A stretch of 64,000 nt of DNA from Roseiarcus sp036489975. GTDB taxonomy: Bacteria > Pseudomonadota > Alphaproteobacteria > Rhizobiales > Beijerinckiaceae. Location: assembly GCA_036489975.1 (NCBI GenBank), contig DASXES010000088.1, positions 1-64,000 on the forward strand. Direction: 5' to 3'. Shown here one piece after another: positions 54,779 through 62,912 of this stretch (position 1 is its first letter; each line of letters starts with the position of its first letter). A model generated the notes under the pieces. The model made no database searches. It was not told the DNA's origin and was given only the letters and a program-made list of their open reading frames with translations. A program made the translations under genes and the position numbers.

Positions 54779-55762
54779 TTGCGCGCGATCATCATCGACG
54801 CTCCCGGCGTCAAGCACAATTTGGCGGTTGGCGAAGCGCCGCAGCCGATTCCCGGCCCCGGAGAAGCGCTGATCGACGTCGCCTATTGCGGCTGCAATTT
54901 CGCCGACACGATGATCGTCAGCGGAACCTATCCTCATCCGAAAGGCTACCCGATTGTCGGCGGGCTCGAGGTTTCGGGACGGATCGCGGCGCTCGGACCG
55001 GGCGTCACAGGCGCGCAGGTCGGCGATCGCGTCGCAGCTTTTCTGGAGGAGGCGGGAGGCTTCGCCGATCAATGCGTGGCGCCGCTCGAGCGCCTCATTC
55101 CGCTTCCTCCGGGCATGGCGCTCGACGTCGCGGCGGCCTTTCCCATTCAGGCGCTCACCGCTTGGCATCTCCTCCACAATGTGAGCGTGACCAGGCCTGG
55201 CGACGTCATCCTCATTCACGCCATTGGCGGGGGCGTCGGCTTGTTCGCGACCCAGCTCGCCGTGCGCGCTGGGGCCATCGTCATCGGAACGGTCGGCACG
55301 AAGGGCAAGGAGGCGCGCGCGCTTGCGTTTGGCGCGGCCAGGGTCGTCAACCGGGAGGACGAGGATTTCGTTGAGGTCGCGGCGCGGTTCACCAACGGCA
55401 GGGGGGTCGACAAGGTGCTGGACTCGACTGGCGCGAGCATCCTCGACCGCAGCTTCTCGACCATCCGCAAGCTCGGCCACGTCGTGAGCTTCGGCGAGGC
55501 GGAGGGCCGGCCGTTTCCCAACTTATGGGAACGGCTGGTGGCGAAGTCGCTCACCTTCACCCGCTTCCATCTCGGCCACGCCGACTTTTCTTCCCGACCC
55601 TGGCGCCAATCGATCGACGCGGTCGTGGATGGGATCATGGATGGGAGTCTGAAAGTCCCGCTTGAGCAGGTGTTCCCCTTCGGCGAGGCGGGCGCGATGC
55701 TGGACCGTCTCGCTTCACGCCAGGTCGCGGGCAAGCTCATCCTCGCGGTCAACCCAAGCTGA
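54779..55762 (+). CDS. Quinone oxidoreductase-like MDR protein
   Basis: 327 residues from TTG 54779, supported by GGGGAG 8 nt upstream and homology from LRAIIIDAPG. It is a zinc-independent medium-chain reductase of the NADPH:quinone oxidoreductase type: PGPGEALIDVAYCGCNFADTMIVSGTYP, GLEVSGRIAALGPGVTG, AAFPIQALTAWHLLHNVSVTRPGDVILIHAIGGGVGLFATQLA (nucleotide-binding motif) and GVDKVLDSTGASIL. It reduces an enone or quinone with NAD(P)H. Third gene of the hyuA-hyuB operon, 17 nt after hyuB. Its role in processing the ring-opened product is inference. Confidence 0.92.
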   Translation: MRAIIIDAPGVKHNLAVGEAPQPIPGPGEALIDVAYCGCNFADTMIVSGTYPHPKGYPIVGGLEVSGRIAALGPGVTGAQVGDRVAAFLEEAGGFADQCVAPLERLIPLPPGMALDVAAAFPIQALTAWHLLHNVSVTRPGDVILIHAIGGGVGLFATQLAVRAGAIVIGTVGTKGKEARALAFGAARVVNREDEDFVEVAARFTNGRGVDKVLDSTGASILDRSFSTIRKLGHVVSFGEAEGRPFPNLWERLVAKSLTFTRFHLGHADFSSRPWRQSIDAVVDGIMDGSLKVPLEQVFPFGEAGAMLDRLASRQVAGKLILAVNPS

Positions 55763-55870
55763 CCGACGCCTCGGATCGTACCGAGCGGCGGCCCGCCGAC
55801 CTCGGTCACCTGGCCGAGTTTGGGGTTTGGGCCCCGAAACAAACTATTTCTGCTAAACCGAAAGAACTGC

Positions 55871-55903
55871 TATAATCTCCGTTTTTCCCCAACGCAACGG
55901 AGA
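55871..55903 (+). promoter_or_regulatory. -10 box and inverted repeat before HTH paralogue B
   Basis: TATAAT at 55871-55876 is a consensus -10 box (only a weak -35-like TTTCTG lies about 18 nt upstream). TCTCCGTT (55876-55883) and AACGGAGA (55896-55903) form a perfect 8-bp inverted repeat with a 12-nt spacer. The right arm contains the ribosome site GGAGA of the gene starting at 55911. The dyad could be an operator at the transcription start, possibly for autoregulation, or a hairpin masking the ribosome site if transcription starts further upstream. Confidence 0.6.
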
Positions 55904-55910
55904 ATCAGAA

Positions 55911-56411
55911 ATGAAGGACCAGCCCCCGACGCAAGTCCCCGGCGTTCGAGCCGAAGCGCGGGCGCGGCGCGAAGACCGGCTCGATCGGCGGGAGCGCTGC
56001 TTCAACCTGATGATGTCGGGCTATACCCTGAGCCAGATCGCAAAAATGGTGGAGGCCAGCTCCGCTACGGTGCGCCGCGAAATCGACCGGGCGCTGGCCG
56101 AGCGCCGGCTCGACGCGCCCGAGCGCTTCGCCCGGGTGCAGGTCGCGCGGCTCATGAAGGCGCTGAGGCTCGCCGAGGCCGCGATCGAGCTCGGCGACAT
56201 GAAGGCGGTTGCGACCTATTTGCGGGTCGTCGCGGCGCTGGACCGTTATCATGAGGCGGCGGCCGGCCCGCCGCCACGCCTGCCGGCCGAAGCTCCGCCG
56301 CTTGCGCTGCCGACACCGCCCAGGGCGCTGACTTTCGCGCCGCTCCCGGACGAAGAGCCGTCTGTGGCGGATCGAGCCGTGGAAGGCGCGAAGGACGAAG
56401 CGACCCGCTGA
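55911..56411 (+). CDS. Orphan HTH protein, 166 residues (paralogue B)
   Basis: Start ATG 55911 with GGAGA 8 nt upstream. The N-terminus is highly charged (EARARREDRLDRRER). A helix-turn-helix follows at 33-62 (LMMSGYTLSQIAKMVEASSA, then TVRREIDRAL). The second block at 74-114 contains FARVQVARLMKALRLAEAAI, then ELGDMKAV and VVAALDRYHE. The tail is proline-rich (PRLPAEAPPLALPTPP). It has the same length, block order and tail type as paralogue A at 20073-20573. It is monocistronic. A DNA-binding or autoregulatory function is inferred from the HTH and the upstream dyad. No family name can be given; a terminase-small-subunit or resolvase HTH origin is possible. Confidence 0.78.
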   Translation: MKDQPPTQVPGVRAEARARREDRLDRRERCFNLMMSGYTLSQIAKMVEASSATVRREIDRALAERRLDAPERFARVQVARLMKALRLAEAAIELGDMKAVATYLRVVAALDRYHEAAAGPPPRLPAEAPPLALPTPPRALTFAPLPDEEPSVADRAVEGAKDEATR

Positions 56412-56470
56412 GGTCGCGAGGGGCGCCTCAGGATCCGGTCGGCGATGCGTCCACCGGAATTGCAATCCGC

Positions 56471-57388
56471 TTAGTCGAATAGCGGCGCTTCGTCCCGCTG
56501 CCGGCCGCCGACGGTCGCCATGTAGCTCGCCGAGAAAGCGCCGACGAGAAGCGAGATGAAGGCCCAAAGCGCCACATAGACCCCCGTCTTGCGGGCAGCG
56601 TCCGCCGCCGCCTTGACCTTGTCCGCCGCCGCCTGCTTGGCTTTCTTCGCCTGGTCAAAGACATCGGTGACGCGCTTTTCGGCATCCGGCTGGCTCAACC
56701 CCGTGCGGCTCGCGACCAGTTGAGCGAGATAGGTCTTGTCCGGGGCGGACAGATCGCCGGTGGCGAGCGCGCGGGCCATGATCCGCCCGCCCTCAGCCGT
56801 CGCGGCAGCCTGATCGCCCTGAGCCGGCTTATCGCTGCGCCAAAGCATATCGGAGAAATAGGCCGTTGGGTCGGCCACGCTCGACGCGGCCTGGCTGGCC
56901 GCCTGTCCGGTCGCGGCGCCGGCGGCCTCGCCGACCGCCTCGGTCGCCGCGCTTGCCACGTGAGCGGCGCCGCTCACGGCCGAACTCGCGGCCCAGGCCA
57001 GGAGCACGGCGGTGATCACCGCCCCGACCGCCCAGACCAAAAGCCCATGCGCGGTGTCGCGGAAAAAAACCTCGTCGGTGTGCACGCGCGCCCAACCGGA
57101 GCGCAGTCGCCCGGCGATATATCCGCCAACCCCACACGCAAAGAGCTCCACCGCGATGAACCAGGCGGCGGCAAGCACGGTGAATGTGGTCACTGACGGA
57201 TTATTGTTCGACCACGGCGAAACCGAGATCAGGCCAATGCCCGCCCCCAGCGCCACCAGCGCCAGGGAAAACGCGGAAGCGATGAATGCGCCGGCGATCA
57301 CCGCCGCCCATGACACGCCGGAGGCATGATCGGGGGCGACTGTCACCGTCGACAAGGGGGCGCGAGTCTCGAGTGTGAGCTCAGTCAT
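56471..57388 (-). CDS. Conserved multi-pass membrane protein
   Basis: 305 residues. Hydrophobic segments occur at about 28-55 (VSWAAVIAGAFIASAFSLALVALGAGIGLI), 68-92, 115-135 (GLLVWAVGAVITAVLLAWAAS) and 272-292 (VYVALWAFISLLVGAFSASYMA). The middle part (135-265) is an Ala/Gln-rich soluble region, probably helical and periplasmic, containing AAGAATGQAASQAASSVADP and DQAKKAKQAAADKVKAAADAARKTG. Similar proteins occur widely in Hyphomicrobiales, often described as PhnA-like or general membrane proteins, without known function. It lies 72 nt downstream of a 25-residue peptide gene on the same strand. Confidence 0.8.
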   Translation of the reverse strand: MTELTLETRAPLSTVTVAPDHASGVSWAAVIAGAFIASAFSLALVALGAGIGLISVSPWSNNNPSVTTFTVLAAAWFIAVELFACGVGGYIAGRLRSGWARVHTDEVFFRDTAHGLLVWAVGAVITAVLLAWAASSAVSGAAHVASAATEAVGEAAGAATGQAASQAASSVADPTAYFSDMLWRSDKPAQGDQAAATAEGGRIMARALATGDLSAPDKTYLAQLVASRTGLSQPDAEKRVTDVFDQAKKAKQAAADKVKAAADAARKTGVYVALWAFISLLVGAFSASYMATVGGRQRDEAPLFD

Positions 57389-57460
57389 GGATTTGGACCT
57401 CTGCGTTCATAAGACCGATACGACCGGCCTTCGGGGGCGCGGCCGTCCGGCGGTCGGCTT

Positions 57461-57538
57461 TCAGTGGTAGAGAAGCGCGATCAGGATAATGATCGGGATC
57501 GGAACGCCCAGAAGCCAAAGCAGAATCCCACGGCCCAT
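57461..57538 (-). CDS. 25-residue membrane peptide
   Basis: The sequence MGRGILLWLLGVPIPIIILI continues ALLYH. It begins at ATG 57538 behind a very strong GAGGAGGGAAAA ribosome site. It is almost entirely one membrane helix with a mid-helix PIPI kink. Small hydrophobic proteins of this kind recur in Hyphomicrobiales genomes next to stress or membrane genes. It precedes the membrane protein gene at 56471-57388 on the same strand, so they may share a transcript. Function unknown. Confidence 0.65.
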   Translation of the reverse strand: MGRGILLWLLGVPIPIIILIALLYH

Positions 57539-57625
57539 TTTTCCCTCCTCAACGCGACATTGGCGTGAATATCGAGCCAGCCTAAACACGCCCTCCGCTC
57601 GATTTGTTCCGGGAAGACGCACATT

Positions 57626-57665
57626 TATTGGGCGCCGCCCGCGGGTATTGGGCGCCGCCCGCAGG
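57626..57665. repeat. 20-bp tandem duplication
   Basis: Two adjacent copies of a 20-nt unit (57626-57645 and 57646-57665) differ at one position. The unit begins TATTGGGCGCCGCCC and contains the dyad GGGCG-C-CGCCC. Confidence 0.85.
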
Positions 57666-57906
57666 GCCTCGATGATCCGACCGCAGGATTGGCCGAGGGC
57701 GGCGCCAGCCTCGCTCCGGCCGTTCCCGTCGACGCCTCCGCGACGCCGTCCATCCGGCCTCGCCCCGCCCCCGGCAAACTCTGGCGGCGGCCGTGGTTCG
57801 ACCGGCGCATTAATTTTTTTCATATTATATCATTTATATCAAAGTATTATATTGATATGGTAATAATTAAGATTAGGATAGGTTCGGTGTGCGGACGATT
57901 CGATTC

Positions 57907-57968
57907 GCGTTGCAGAAAAATAGGCTTAAGCCTTTGAAATCGCTTCGTCGCGCGCAGAATCGCACACC
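57907..57968 (+). repeat. 62-nt dispersed repeat, family 1, copy 2
   Basis: Same length and ends as copy 1 at 42245-42306. Its centre contains the perfect palindrome AGGCTTAAGCCT (57922-57933). Flanking GGTGTGC with GATTC on the left (57881-57900 area) can pair with GAATC GCACACC at its right end, so the copy could fold as a long hairpin; this pairing is not kept in copy 1. Confidence 0.8.
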
Positions 57969-58165
57969 TGCTGACAGCCCGGCCAGACCCCATCCTTCGC
58001 CTACCTGCGGTCCGCTGGACCGACCCCCGCGGCCGAACTCAAAGCCTCGTCATAACCCGCTGTCATCAAATGGTTTTGGAAAGGTTCAATCTGACCGACA
58101 ACCTCATTGACATCGCTGTCCCGGCGCGGTCGAAATCCTGTCGTCGGCAGGCGGGAGTTTAGGGA

Positions 58166-59761
58166 TTGCGTCCTCTTCACCGTCGATTGGCTCTCAGCCG
58201 CCGGACTGCGATCCGAAGCGCCTCCGCTCTGGCGATGGCTGGCATCGCCGGCGCCGCCTTCGCCGGCCCGGCCCCGCCTTCAGGCCCCGGGCCTTCGGAC
58301 CCGTCTCAGCCAACGCCGGCCCTCGCCGGGCCACTCCCGCCGGGCCTCGCGAATCTACCCGGTCCCTCGACACTCGCCCTACCCCGGCTCGGGGAGCCGC
58401 AGTTTCGGGCCGACGCCTCGGCGCCTTCGAAGCCGGCCGCCGGGCCATGGGGGCAGCTCAGCGGCGACTGGCAGAATCAAAACCTGCTTGGCGACATGGG
58501 AGGGCTTCGGCCCGCGCTCGCCAATTACGGCGTCACGCTCGGCGTTCTCGAGAACGTCGAGACCTTCGGCAATCTCTCGGGGGGCGTCAGACAGGGTTTC
58601 GAAGCGAACGGCCTCACCACCGTGACGCTACAAATGGACACGGAAAAGGCATTCGGGCTGAAGGGCGGCACGCTCAATGCGAGCGGCCTCCAGTATTGGG
58701 GCGGAAACCTGACCGCCGACAATCTCATGGTCCTCCAGACCCTGACCGACATCGAGGCGCCGGTCGGCGTCCGGCTTTGGGAGCTCTGGTATCAGCAGAA
58801 ATTCACCGACAAATTCGACATCAAGATCGGCGAGCAGAGCCTCGACGAGGAATTCACCATTGCGCCGACCGCGAACGCCTTTTTCGTCAGCGCGGCGTCA
58901 GGCTGGCCGGGGGTTCCGACGATCGATCTGCCCGGCGGCGGCCCCGCTTATCCGCTCGCGGGCTTAGGGGTTCGCGGCCGCGCGCAGCTCACGGACAGCG
59001 TCACCCTGCTCGCCGGCGTCTTCAACGGCAGCCCCATCCCGCGCAATTCTCCCAACGCGCCTCAAAGCAATCCGTACGGGGTGAGCTTCCCTCTCGACAC
59101 CGGGACTCTGGCGATCGCCGAATTGCAATATGCGTATGGCTCAAGCGCGCCCGGAAAGCCGAGCCCCGGCGGCCCGCTGCCGGGCGTCTACAAGATCGGC
59201 GCCTGGTGGGACAGCTACAAATTCGACGATCAGCAATACGACACGATGGGAGCGCCTCTCGCCAGTCCCTCGAGCAACGGCGCGCCGGCCGCGCATCACG
59301 GCGACTTTTCCCTATATGGCGTCATGGACCAGATGGTCTGGCGTTCGAAGGACAATTCCAGCCGCAGCGTGAATGTCTTCCTCCGCCCGATGTTCACGCC
59401 CTACCCGGATCGCAACCTGGTCAGCGCCAGCATCAACGCAGGCTTCGCCCTGAAAGCTCCGGCGCCCGGACGCGACAACGACATCTTCGGCGTCGAAATG
59501 GGGACCGTGTGGGCGAGCGGCGGCGCGGCCGGCTTCGACCGGCAGATGCAGGCCCTCCAGCCGTCCGTCTATACGCCGATACGTTCGAACGAGACCTTCA
59601 TCGAGGCGAGCTACCAGTTTCAGGCCCTGCCCTCGTGGGTCATTCAGCCGGACGTCCAGTATTTCATCAATCCCGGCATGGGGCTGGCCAACCCGAACGA
59701 TCCGGCGCAGCGGATCAAGAACGAATTGGTGGTCGGGCTGCGGACGAACCTTACGTTCTAA
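58166..59761 (+). CDS. OprB-family carbohydrate porin
   Basis: 531 residues from TTG 58166, supported by GGGAG 8 nt upstream. The signal peptide (RLALSRRTAIRSASALAMAGIAGAAFA) precedes a Pro-rich spacer (about 30-85) and then an OprB-type beta barrel: GVTLGVLENVETFGNLSGGVRQGFEANGL, FDIKIGEQSLDEEF, RAQLTDSVTLLAGVFNGSP, YGVMDQMVWR and the closing WVIQPDVQYFINPGMGLANP, NELVVGLRTNLTF with a terminal Phe. It should be an outer-membrane channel for sugars or similar solutes. It stands alone behind the long repeat-bearing upstream region. Confidence 0.9.
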   Translation: MRPLHRRLALSRRTAIRSASALAMAGIAGAAFAGPAPPSGPGPSDPSQPTPALAGPLPPGLANLPGPSTLALPRLGEPQFRADASAPSKPAAGPWGQLSGDWQNQNLLGDMGGLRPALANYGVTLGVLENVETFGNLSGGVRQGFEANGLTTVTLQMDTEKAFGLKGGTLNASGLQYWGGNLTADNLMVLQTLTDIEAPVGVRLWELWYQQKFTDKFDIKIGEQSLDEEFTIAPTANAFFVSAASGWPGVPTIDLPGGGPAYPLAGLGVRGRAQLTDSVTLLAGVFNGSPIPRNSPNAPQSNPYGVSFPLDTGTLAIAELQYAYGSSAPGKPSPGGPLPGVYKIGAWWDSYKFDDQQYDTMGAPLASPSSNGAPAAHHGDFSLYGVMDQMVWRSKDNSSRSVNVFLRPMFTPYPDRNLVSASINAGFALKAPAPGRDNDIFGVEMGTVWASGGAAGFDRQMQALQPSVYTPIRSNETFIEASYQFQALPSWVIQPDVQYFINPGMGLANPNDPAQRIKNELVVGLRTNLTF

Positions 59762-59786
59762 GGGACTCGCGAGCTTCCGAAGCGAT

Positions 59787-60608
59787 TCACGACGTCCGGG
59801 CCCAGGCGCCAACCAAGCGGGGCCAGTAGGCTAAGGATTCCCCCTTTTCTATCCCCTCATCGCGCAATCTGTCGGCTAGCGTGTCGACATCCACTTCCTT
59901 CGCCGTCGCGATTTTTGACCGCTCCAGCACCGGCAACAGGCTCCGGGCCAAGCCCGCGAGTATGGCGTGCACGTCAGGATCGACCCAACTCGTTATCTTT
60001 TGTCCGGCAATCATTTCTGGGCGTGGAAGTCCGGCGTTGATAAATATGTCCGGCAGCTTTGGTCCCATTTCCCTCTCGGCGCCAGAGGCGCCGAACGCGT
60101 CATAGGCCCAAGTCAGCACGCGAGTCATGAGCGCCGGTGAACCTGGTGGAATAAACGTGGACATGTCCATCTCTTGAAACGCCACGAGTCCGCCAGGATG
60201 CAAATACGACGATAAGTGTCTAAGGGTCTTCGAAGGGTCCGGCAGATAGAGCAGGACAAGCCTGCCTATGATCGCATCGAACACGTTATCGGTCGCGAAA
60301 GTCGAGATATCCGCCGCGATAAAGGTTACATTTTCGATTCCCAAACTCATCGCTCGACGGCGCGCGGATTGGATCGACTCTTCCGCTCGATCGATTCCAA
60401 TCACCGAACCGCTTGAACCGACCAATCGAGCGGCCAGCAGCGAGACATCGCCAATGCCGCAGCCGACATCAAGGACATGCATGCCGTCGCCAATCCCGGC
60501 GTGACGCAAAACGTCTTCGGTGAGACGTTCGTACAACCTCCCCTGCAGGGCGAGCCTGCGTTCCTCTTCAGCCGAATACCCCAGCGCATAGCTGCTTGCC
60601 GCGCTCAC
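59787..60608 (-). CDS. SAM-dependent methyltransferase
   Basis: 273 residues. The Rossmann-type methyltransferase motif I is HVLDVGCGIGDVSLLAARLVG, followed by SVIGIDRAEESIQSARRRA (acidic end of strand 2), NVTFIAADISTF (motif II) and FDAIIGRLVLLYLPDPSKTLRHL (motif III area). The rest resembles UbiE/Coq5-like small-molecule methyltransferases. The substrate cannot be assigned; no ubiquinone or other pathway genes adjoin it. It faces the OprB-like gene convergently (25 nt). Confidence 0.92.
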   Translation of the reverse strand: MSAASSYALGYSAEEERRLALQGRLYERLTEDVLRHAGIGDGMHVLDVGCGIGDVSLLAARLVGSSGSVIGIDRAEESIQSARRRAMSLGIENVTFIAADISTFATDNVFDAIIGRLVLLYLPDPSKTLRHLSSYLHPGGLVAFQEMDMSTFIPPGSPALMTRVLTWAYDAFGASGAEREMGPKLPDIFINAGLPRPEMIAGQKITSWVDPDVHAILAGLARSLLPVLERSKIATAKEVDVDTLADRLRDEGIEKGESLAYWPRLVGAWARTS

Positions 60609-60696
60609 TTGAAGTCCTCGCGACAGACGCCACGAGGCAAAGCCTAGCGGGCTCCCGGCTCGGGCGCGAGGGTAGAAACCCCTAGATCCCGCGAAT

Positions 60697-61734
60697 TCAG
60701 CTCACGCCAAGCTTGCGCTGCAAACTCGTGGATGAGGTGGTGTACTGGAAGGTTAGTTTCTTGTCCGGATAGACATAATGATGGGCGCGCTGGGCGGCGA
60801 GCGTAGCCTCGTGGAAGCCGGACAGGATCAGTTTGAGCTTGCCCGGATAGGTGTTGATGTCGCCGATGGCGAAAATGCCGGGAACGCTGGTTTCGAACCT
60901 CGCCGTGTCGACGGGGATCAGATTCTCGTTGAGGTTGATCCCCCAATTGGCGATCGGCCCGAGCTTCATCGTGAGCCCGAAGAACGGCAGCATGTCGTCG
61001 CAGGGGTGATCGTAAACCTCGCCGTTCTCGCGGCGGATGATGAGCGCCGAAAGCTGGCCGTTATCGCCCTTGACGCCTGTCACCTGCCCGAGCACGAACT
61101 CCATGTCGCCCGAATTGACCAGCTCGCGCATGGCGTTGACCGAGTGAGGGGCGGCCCGGAACGCATCGCGGCGATGCACCAGGGTGATGCGGTCGGCGAC
61201 CGGATGCAGGTTGATCGCCCAGTCGAGCGCCGAATCGCCCCCGCCGACGATCACCACGCGGCGGCCCCGGAAATGCTCCATCTTGCGGACGGAATAGAAG
61301 ACGCTCTTGCTTTCGTAAGCCTCGAGGCCCGGGATCGGCGGCCTTTTCGGCTGGAACGACCCGCCCCCGGCGGCGACGAACACGGATTTGGCTTCGATCG
61401 TCTTGTCGTTGTCGGTCGCGATTCGGAACAAGGGCTGCTCGGGCGTCCCAAGGACCTCCATCCGCTCGACCATCTCGCCGAGGTGAAACTTCGGTCCGAA
61501 CGGGTGGATCTGCTTCATCAGGTTGTCGACAAGCTCTTGTCCATTGACCACCGGAAAGCCCGGGATGTCGTAGATCGGTTTTTCAGGATAGAGCTCGGCG
61601 CATTGGCCGCCCGCCTTCGGCAGAATGTCGATCAGCTGCGCTTTCATGTCGAGCAGGCCGAGTTCGAAAACGCCGAACAGGCCGATCGGGCCGGCGCCAA
61701 TGATCGCGACGTCGGTGGTTAGCGATTCGCTCAT
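60697..61734 (-). CDS. Ferredoxin-NADP+ reductase, thioredoxin-reductase type
   Basis: 345 residues. FAD motif VAIIGAGPIGLFGVFELG at the N-terminus, NADPH motif VVIVGGGDSALDWAINL in the middle and SVPGIFAIGDINTYPGK near the end match thioredoxin reductases, but the redox CxxC is absent. With the C-terminal HHYVYPDKKLTFQYTTSS extension, this identifies the TrxR-like FNR class. It shuttles electrons between NADPH and ferredoxin. The gene follows the 2Fe-2S ferredoxin gene by 16 nt, so the pair is probably an electron-transfer operon. It may supply or take electrons from oxidoreductases such as the indolepyruvate enzyme; that link is speculative. Confidence 0.95.
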   Translation of the reverse strand: MSESLTTDVAIIGAGPIGLFGVFELGLLDMKAQLIDILPKAGGQCAELYPEKPIYDIPGFPVVNGQELVDNLMKQIHPFGPKFHLGEMVERMEVLGTPEQPLFRIATDNDKTIEAKSVFVAAGGGSFQPKRPPIPGLEAYESKSVFYSVRKMEHFRGRRVVIVGGGDSALDWAINLHPVADRITLVHRRDAFRAAPHSVNAMRELVNSGDMEFVLGQVTGVKGDNGQLSALIIRRENGEVYDHPCDDMLPFFGLTMKLGPIANWGINLNENLIPVDTARFETSVPGIFAIGDINTYPGKLKLILSGFHEATLAAQRAHHYVYPDKKLTFQYTTSSTSLQRKLGVS

Positions 61735-61750
61735 GCCGATTCCTTTGTTC

Positions 61751-62071
61751 TTATCCTTGTTTCGCCGGCGTGGTCACGGTGAGGCCGTCCAGCTGATCGG
61801 TGACCTTGATCTGGCAGGAGAGCCTTGAGTTGGGACGCACCTCGAAGGCGAAATCGAGCATGTCCTCCTCCATCTGGGAGGCCTTGCCGGTCTTTTCCGT
61901 CCACTCTTCCGCGACATAGACGTGGCAGGTGGCGCAAGCGCAGGCGCCGCCGCACTCGGCTTCAATGCCGGGGATGGAATTGCGCAGCGCCGTCTCCATG
62001 ACCGTCGCGCCGACCTGCGCCTCGACTGAGCGCGACTGTCCGGACGCGTCAATGAAAGTCAGTTTGGGCAT
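61751..62071 (-). CDS. Adrenodoxin-type 2Fe-2S ferredoxin
   Basis: 106 residues from ATG 62071. Cluster cysteines are in ECGGACACATCHVYV (C-x5-C-x2-C) and the fourth in NSRLSCQIKV, the pattern of ISC/adrenodoxin-type ferredoxins. MEEDMLDFAFEVRPNSRLSCQI is the acidic partner-recognition helix and the following strand. The usual partners are cytochrome P450s, Fe-S assembly or FNR; here the adjacent FNR gene (16 nt downstream) is the obvious one. No isc or hsc genes are present, so an FdxB role in Fe-S assembly is not supported by context. Confidence 0.95.
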   Translation of the reverse strand: MPKLTFIDASGQSRSVEAQVGATVMETALRNSIPGIEAECGGACACATCHVYVAEEWTEKTGKASQMEEDMLDFAFEVRPNSRLSCQIKVTDQLDGLTVTTPAKQG

Positions 62072-62289
62072 CGAAGCGGATTTTCCTCGGGGAGAACGGC
62101 TGTTCGCGCCGTCACATGCACACCGGCCCAAGCCGGTCGGGCGCCTTCATAAAGGAAGCGCAGCGGCAAGCAAGCGGCGCCGCGCCAAAAGGCCATTCAG
62201 CCGGGCATCTTTGTGGCGGGGCGAGCCTAGCTGGCCGCGGCGGGACCAATCCCAGGCCCCGCGACGTCCTTCCCGGCCAGGTTTGCCGG

Positions 62290-62652
62290 CTAGGTTTGAA
62301 TACGATCGATTTCGGCGAGGGCCTCGGCGAGCGCCGACACGAGCGCCGCGGTCGCGTGCGCTTCCGCCGAGCGCTGGTCGCCGCCAGCGGAGGCCAATTC
62401 CTCGAGGCGCGCGGCTGCCTTGGCGACCCGCCCGGCCCCAATCGCCAGCGCCGAGCCGAGGAGGCGGTGAGCAATTCTCGCCTTGGATCCCGATGACAAG
62501 GGCGGCGAATCGGATAACTCCCCCGTCGACGCCCGCGCTTGCAGCCGGAACAGTCCGAGCAGTTCGGCCTCAAGCTCGTGATCGCCGAGGCACTGGCGGG
62601 CCAGATGAACCAGGTCGAGAGGTGGATCGAAGTCGGCCGAGCTGTCAAACAT
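62290..62652 (-). CDS. HPt-domain phosphotransfer protein
   Basis: 120 residues from ATG 62652. It is a stand-alone four-helix histidine phosphotransfer domain: DLVHLARQCLGDHELEAELLGLFRLQA, then phospho-accepting His62 in KARIAHRLLGSALAIGAGRVAKAAARLEELA. It should relay phosphate between response-regulator receiver domains in a multistep signalling chain. No kinase or receiver gene is nearby. It diverges from the large coiled-coil gene; the 260-nt region between them is more AT-rich near 62720-62760. Confidence 0.88.
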   Translation of the reverse strand: MFDSSADFDPPLDLVHLARQCLGDHELEAELLGLFRLQARASTGELSDSPPLSSGSKARIAHRLLGSALAIGAGRVAKAAARLEELASAGGDQRSAEAHATAALVSALAEALAEIDRIQT

Positions 62653-62912
62653 GGACCGGTCCGTTTGCCCTCGAAGGCCAGCGCTTGGGGCGCGCGGGCG
62701 CCTTAATCGGCTGAACACTATGAAAAAACATGGTAACCGAACCGTTAACGACGTTTGCAAGTTGCCCGGGCCACGTGGTTTTCATCCTTAAGGCTCGGCG
62801 GTAGACTGCAACGTGGTTAATACGAGCCGTTTGGGTCGGCTGGGGCAAGCAGCGGGAAACGCTCGGCGCACGCGCCGGTCATTTCAACGATCGGCGCGGA
62901 TGGAGTGAGGCG

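Larger units (their letters stand above)
57539..58165. other. Intergenic region upstream of the OprB-like porin
   Basis: 627 nt without a convincing gene. It contains a 20-bp tandem duplication (57626-57665), an AT-rich stretch at about 57808-57890, and family 1 repeat copy 2 (57907-57968), then about 200 nt of ordinary GC-rich DNA before the porin start. The AT-rich block plus repeat mirrors the arrangement at 41935-42306. Confidence 0.5.

Noticed and set aside
56408..56431. CTGAGG/CCTCAG stem after HTH paralogue B as terminator
   Set aside because: Only 6 bp and no following T-run.
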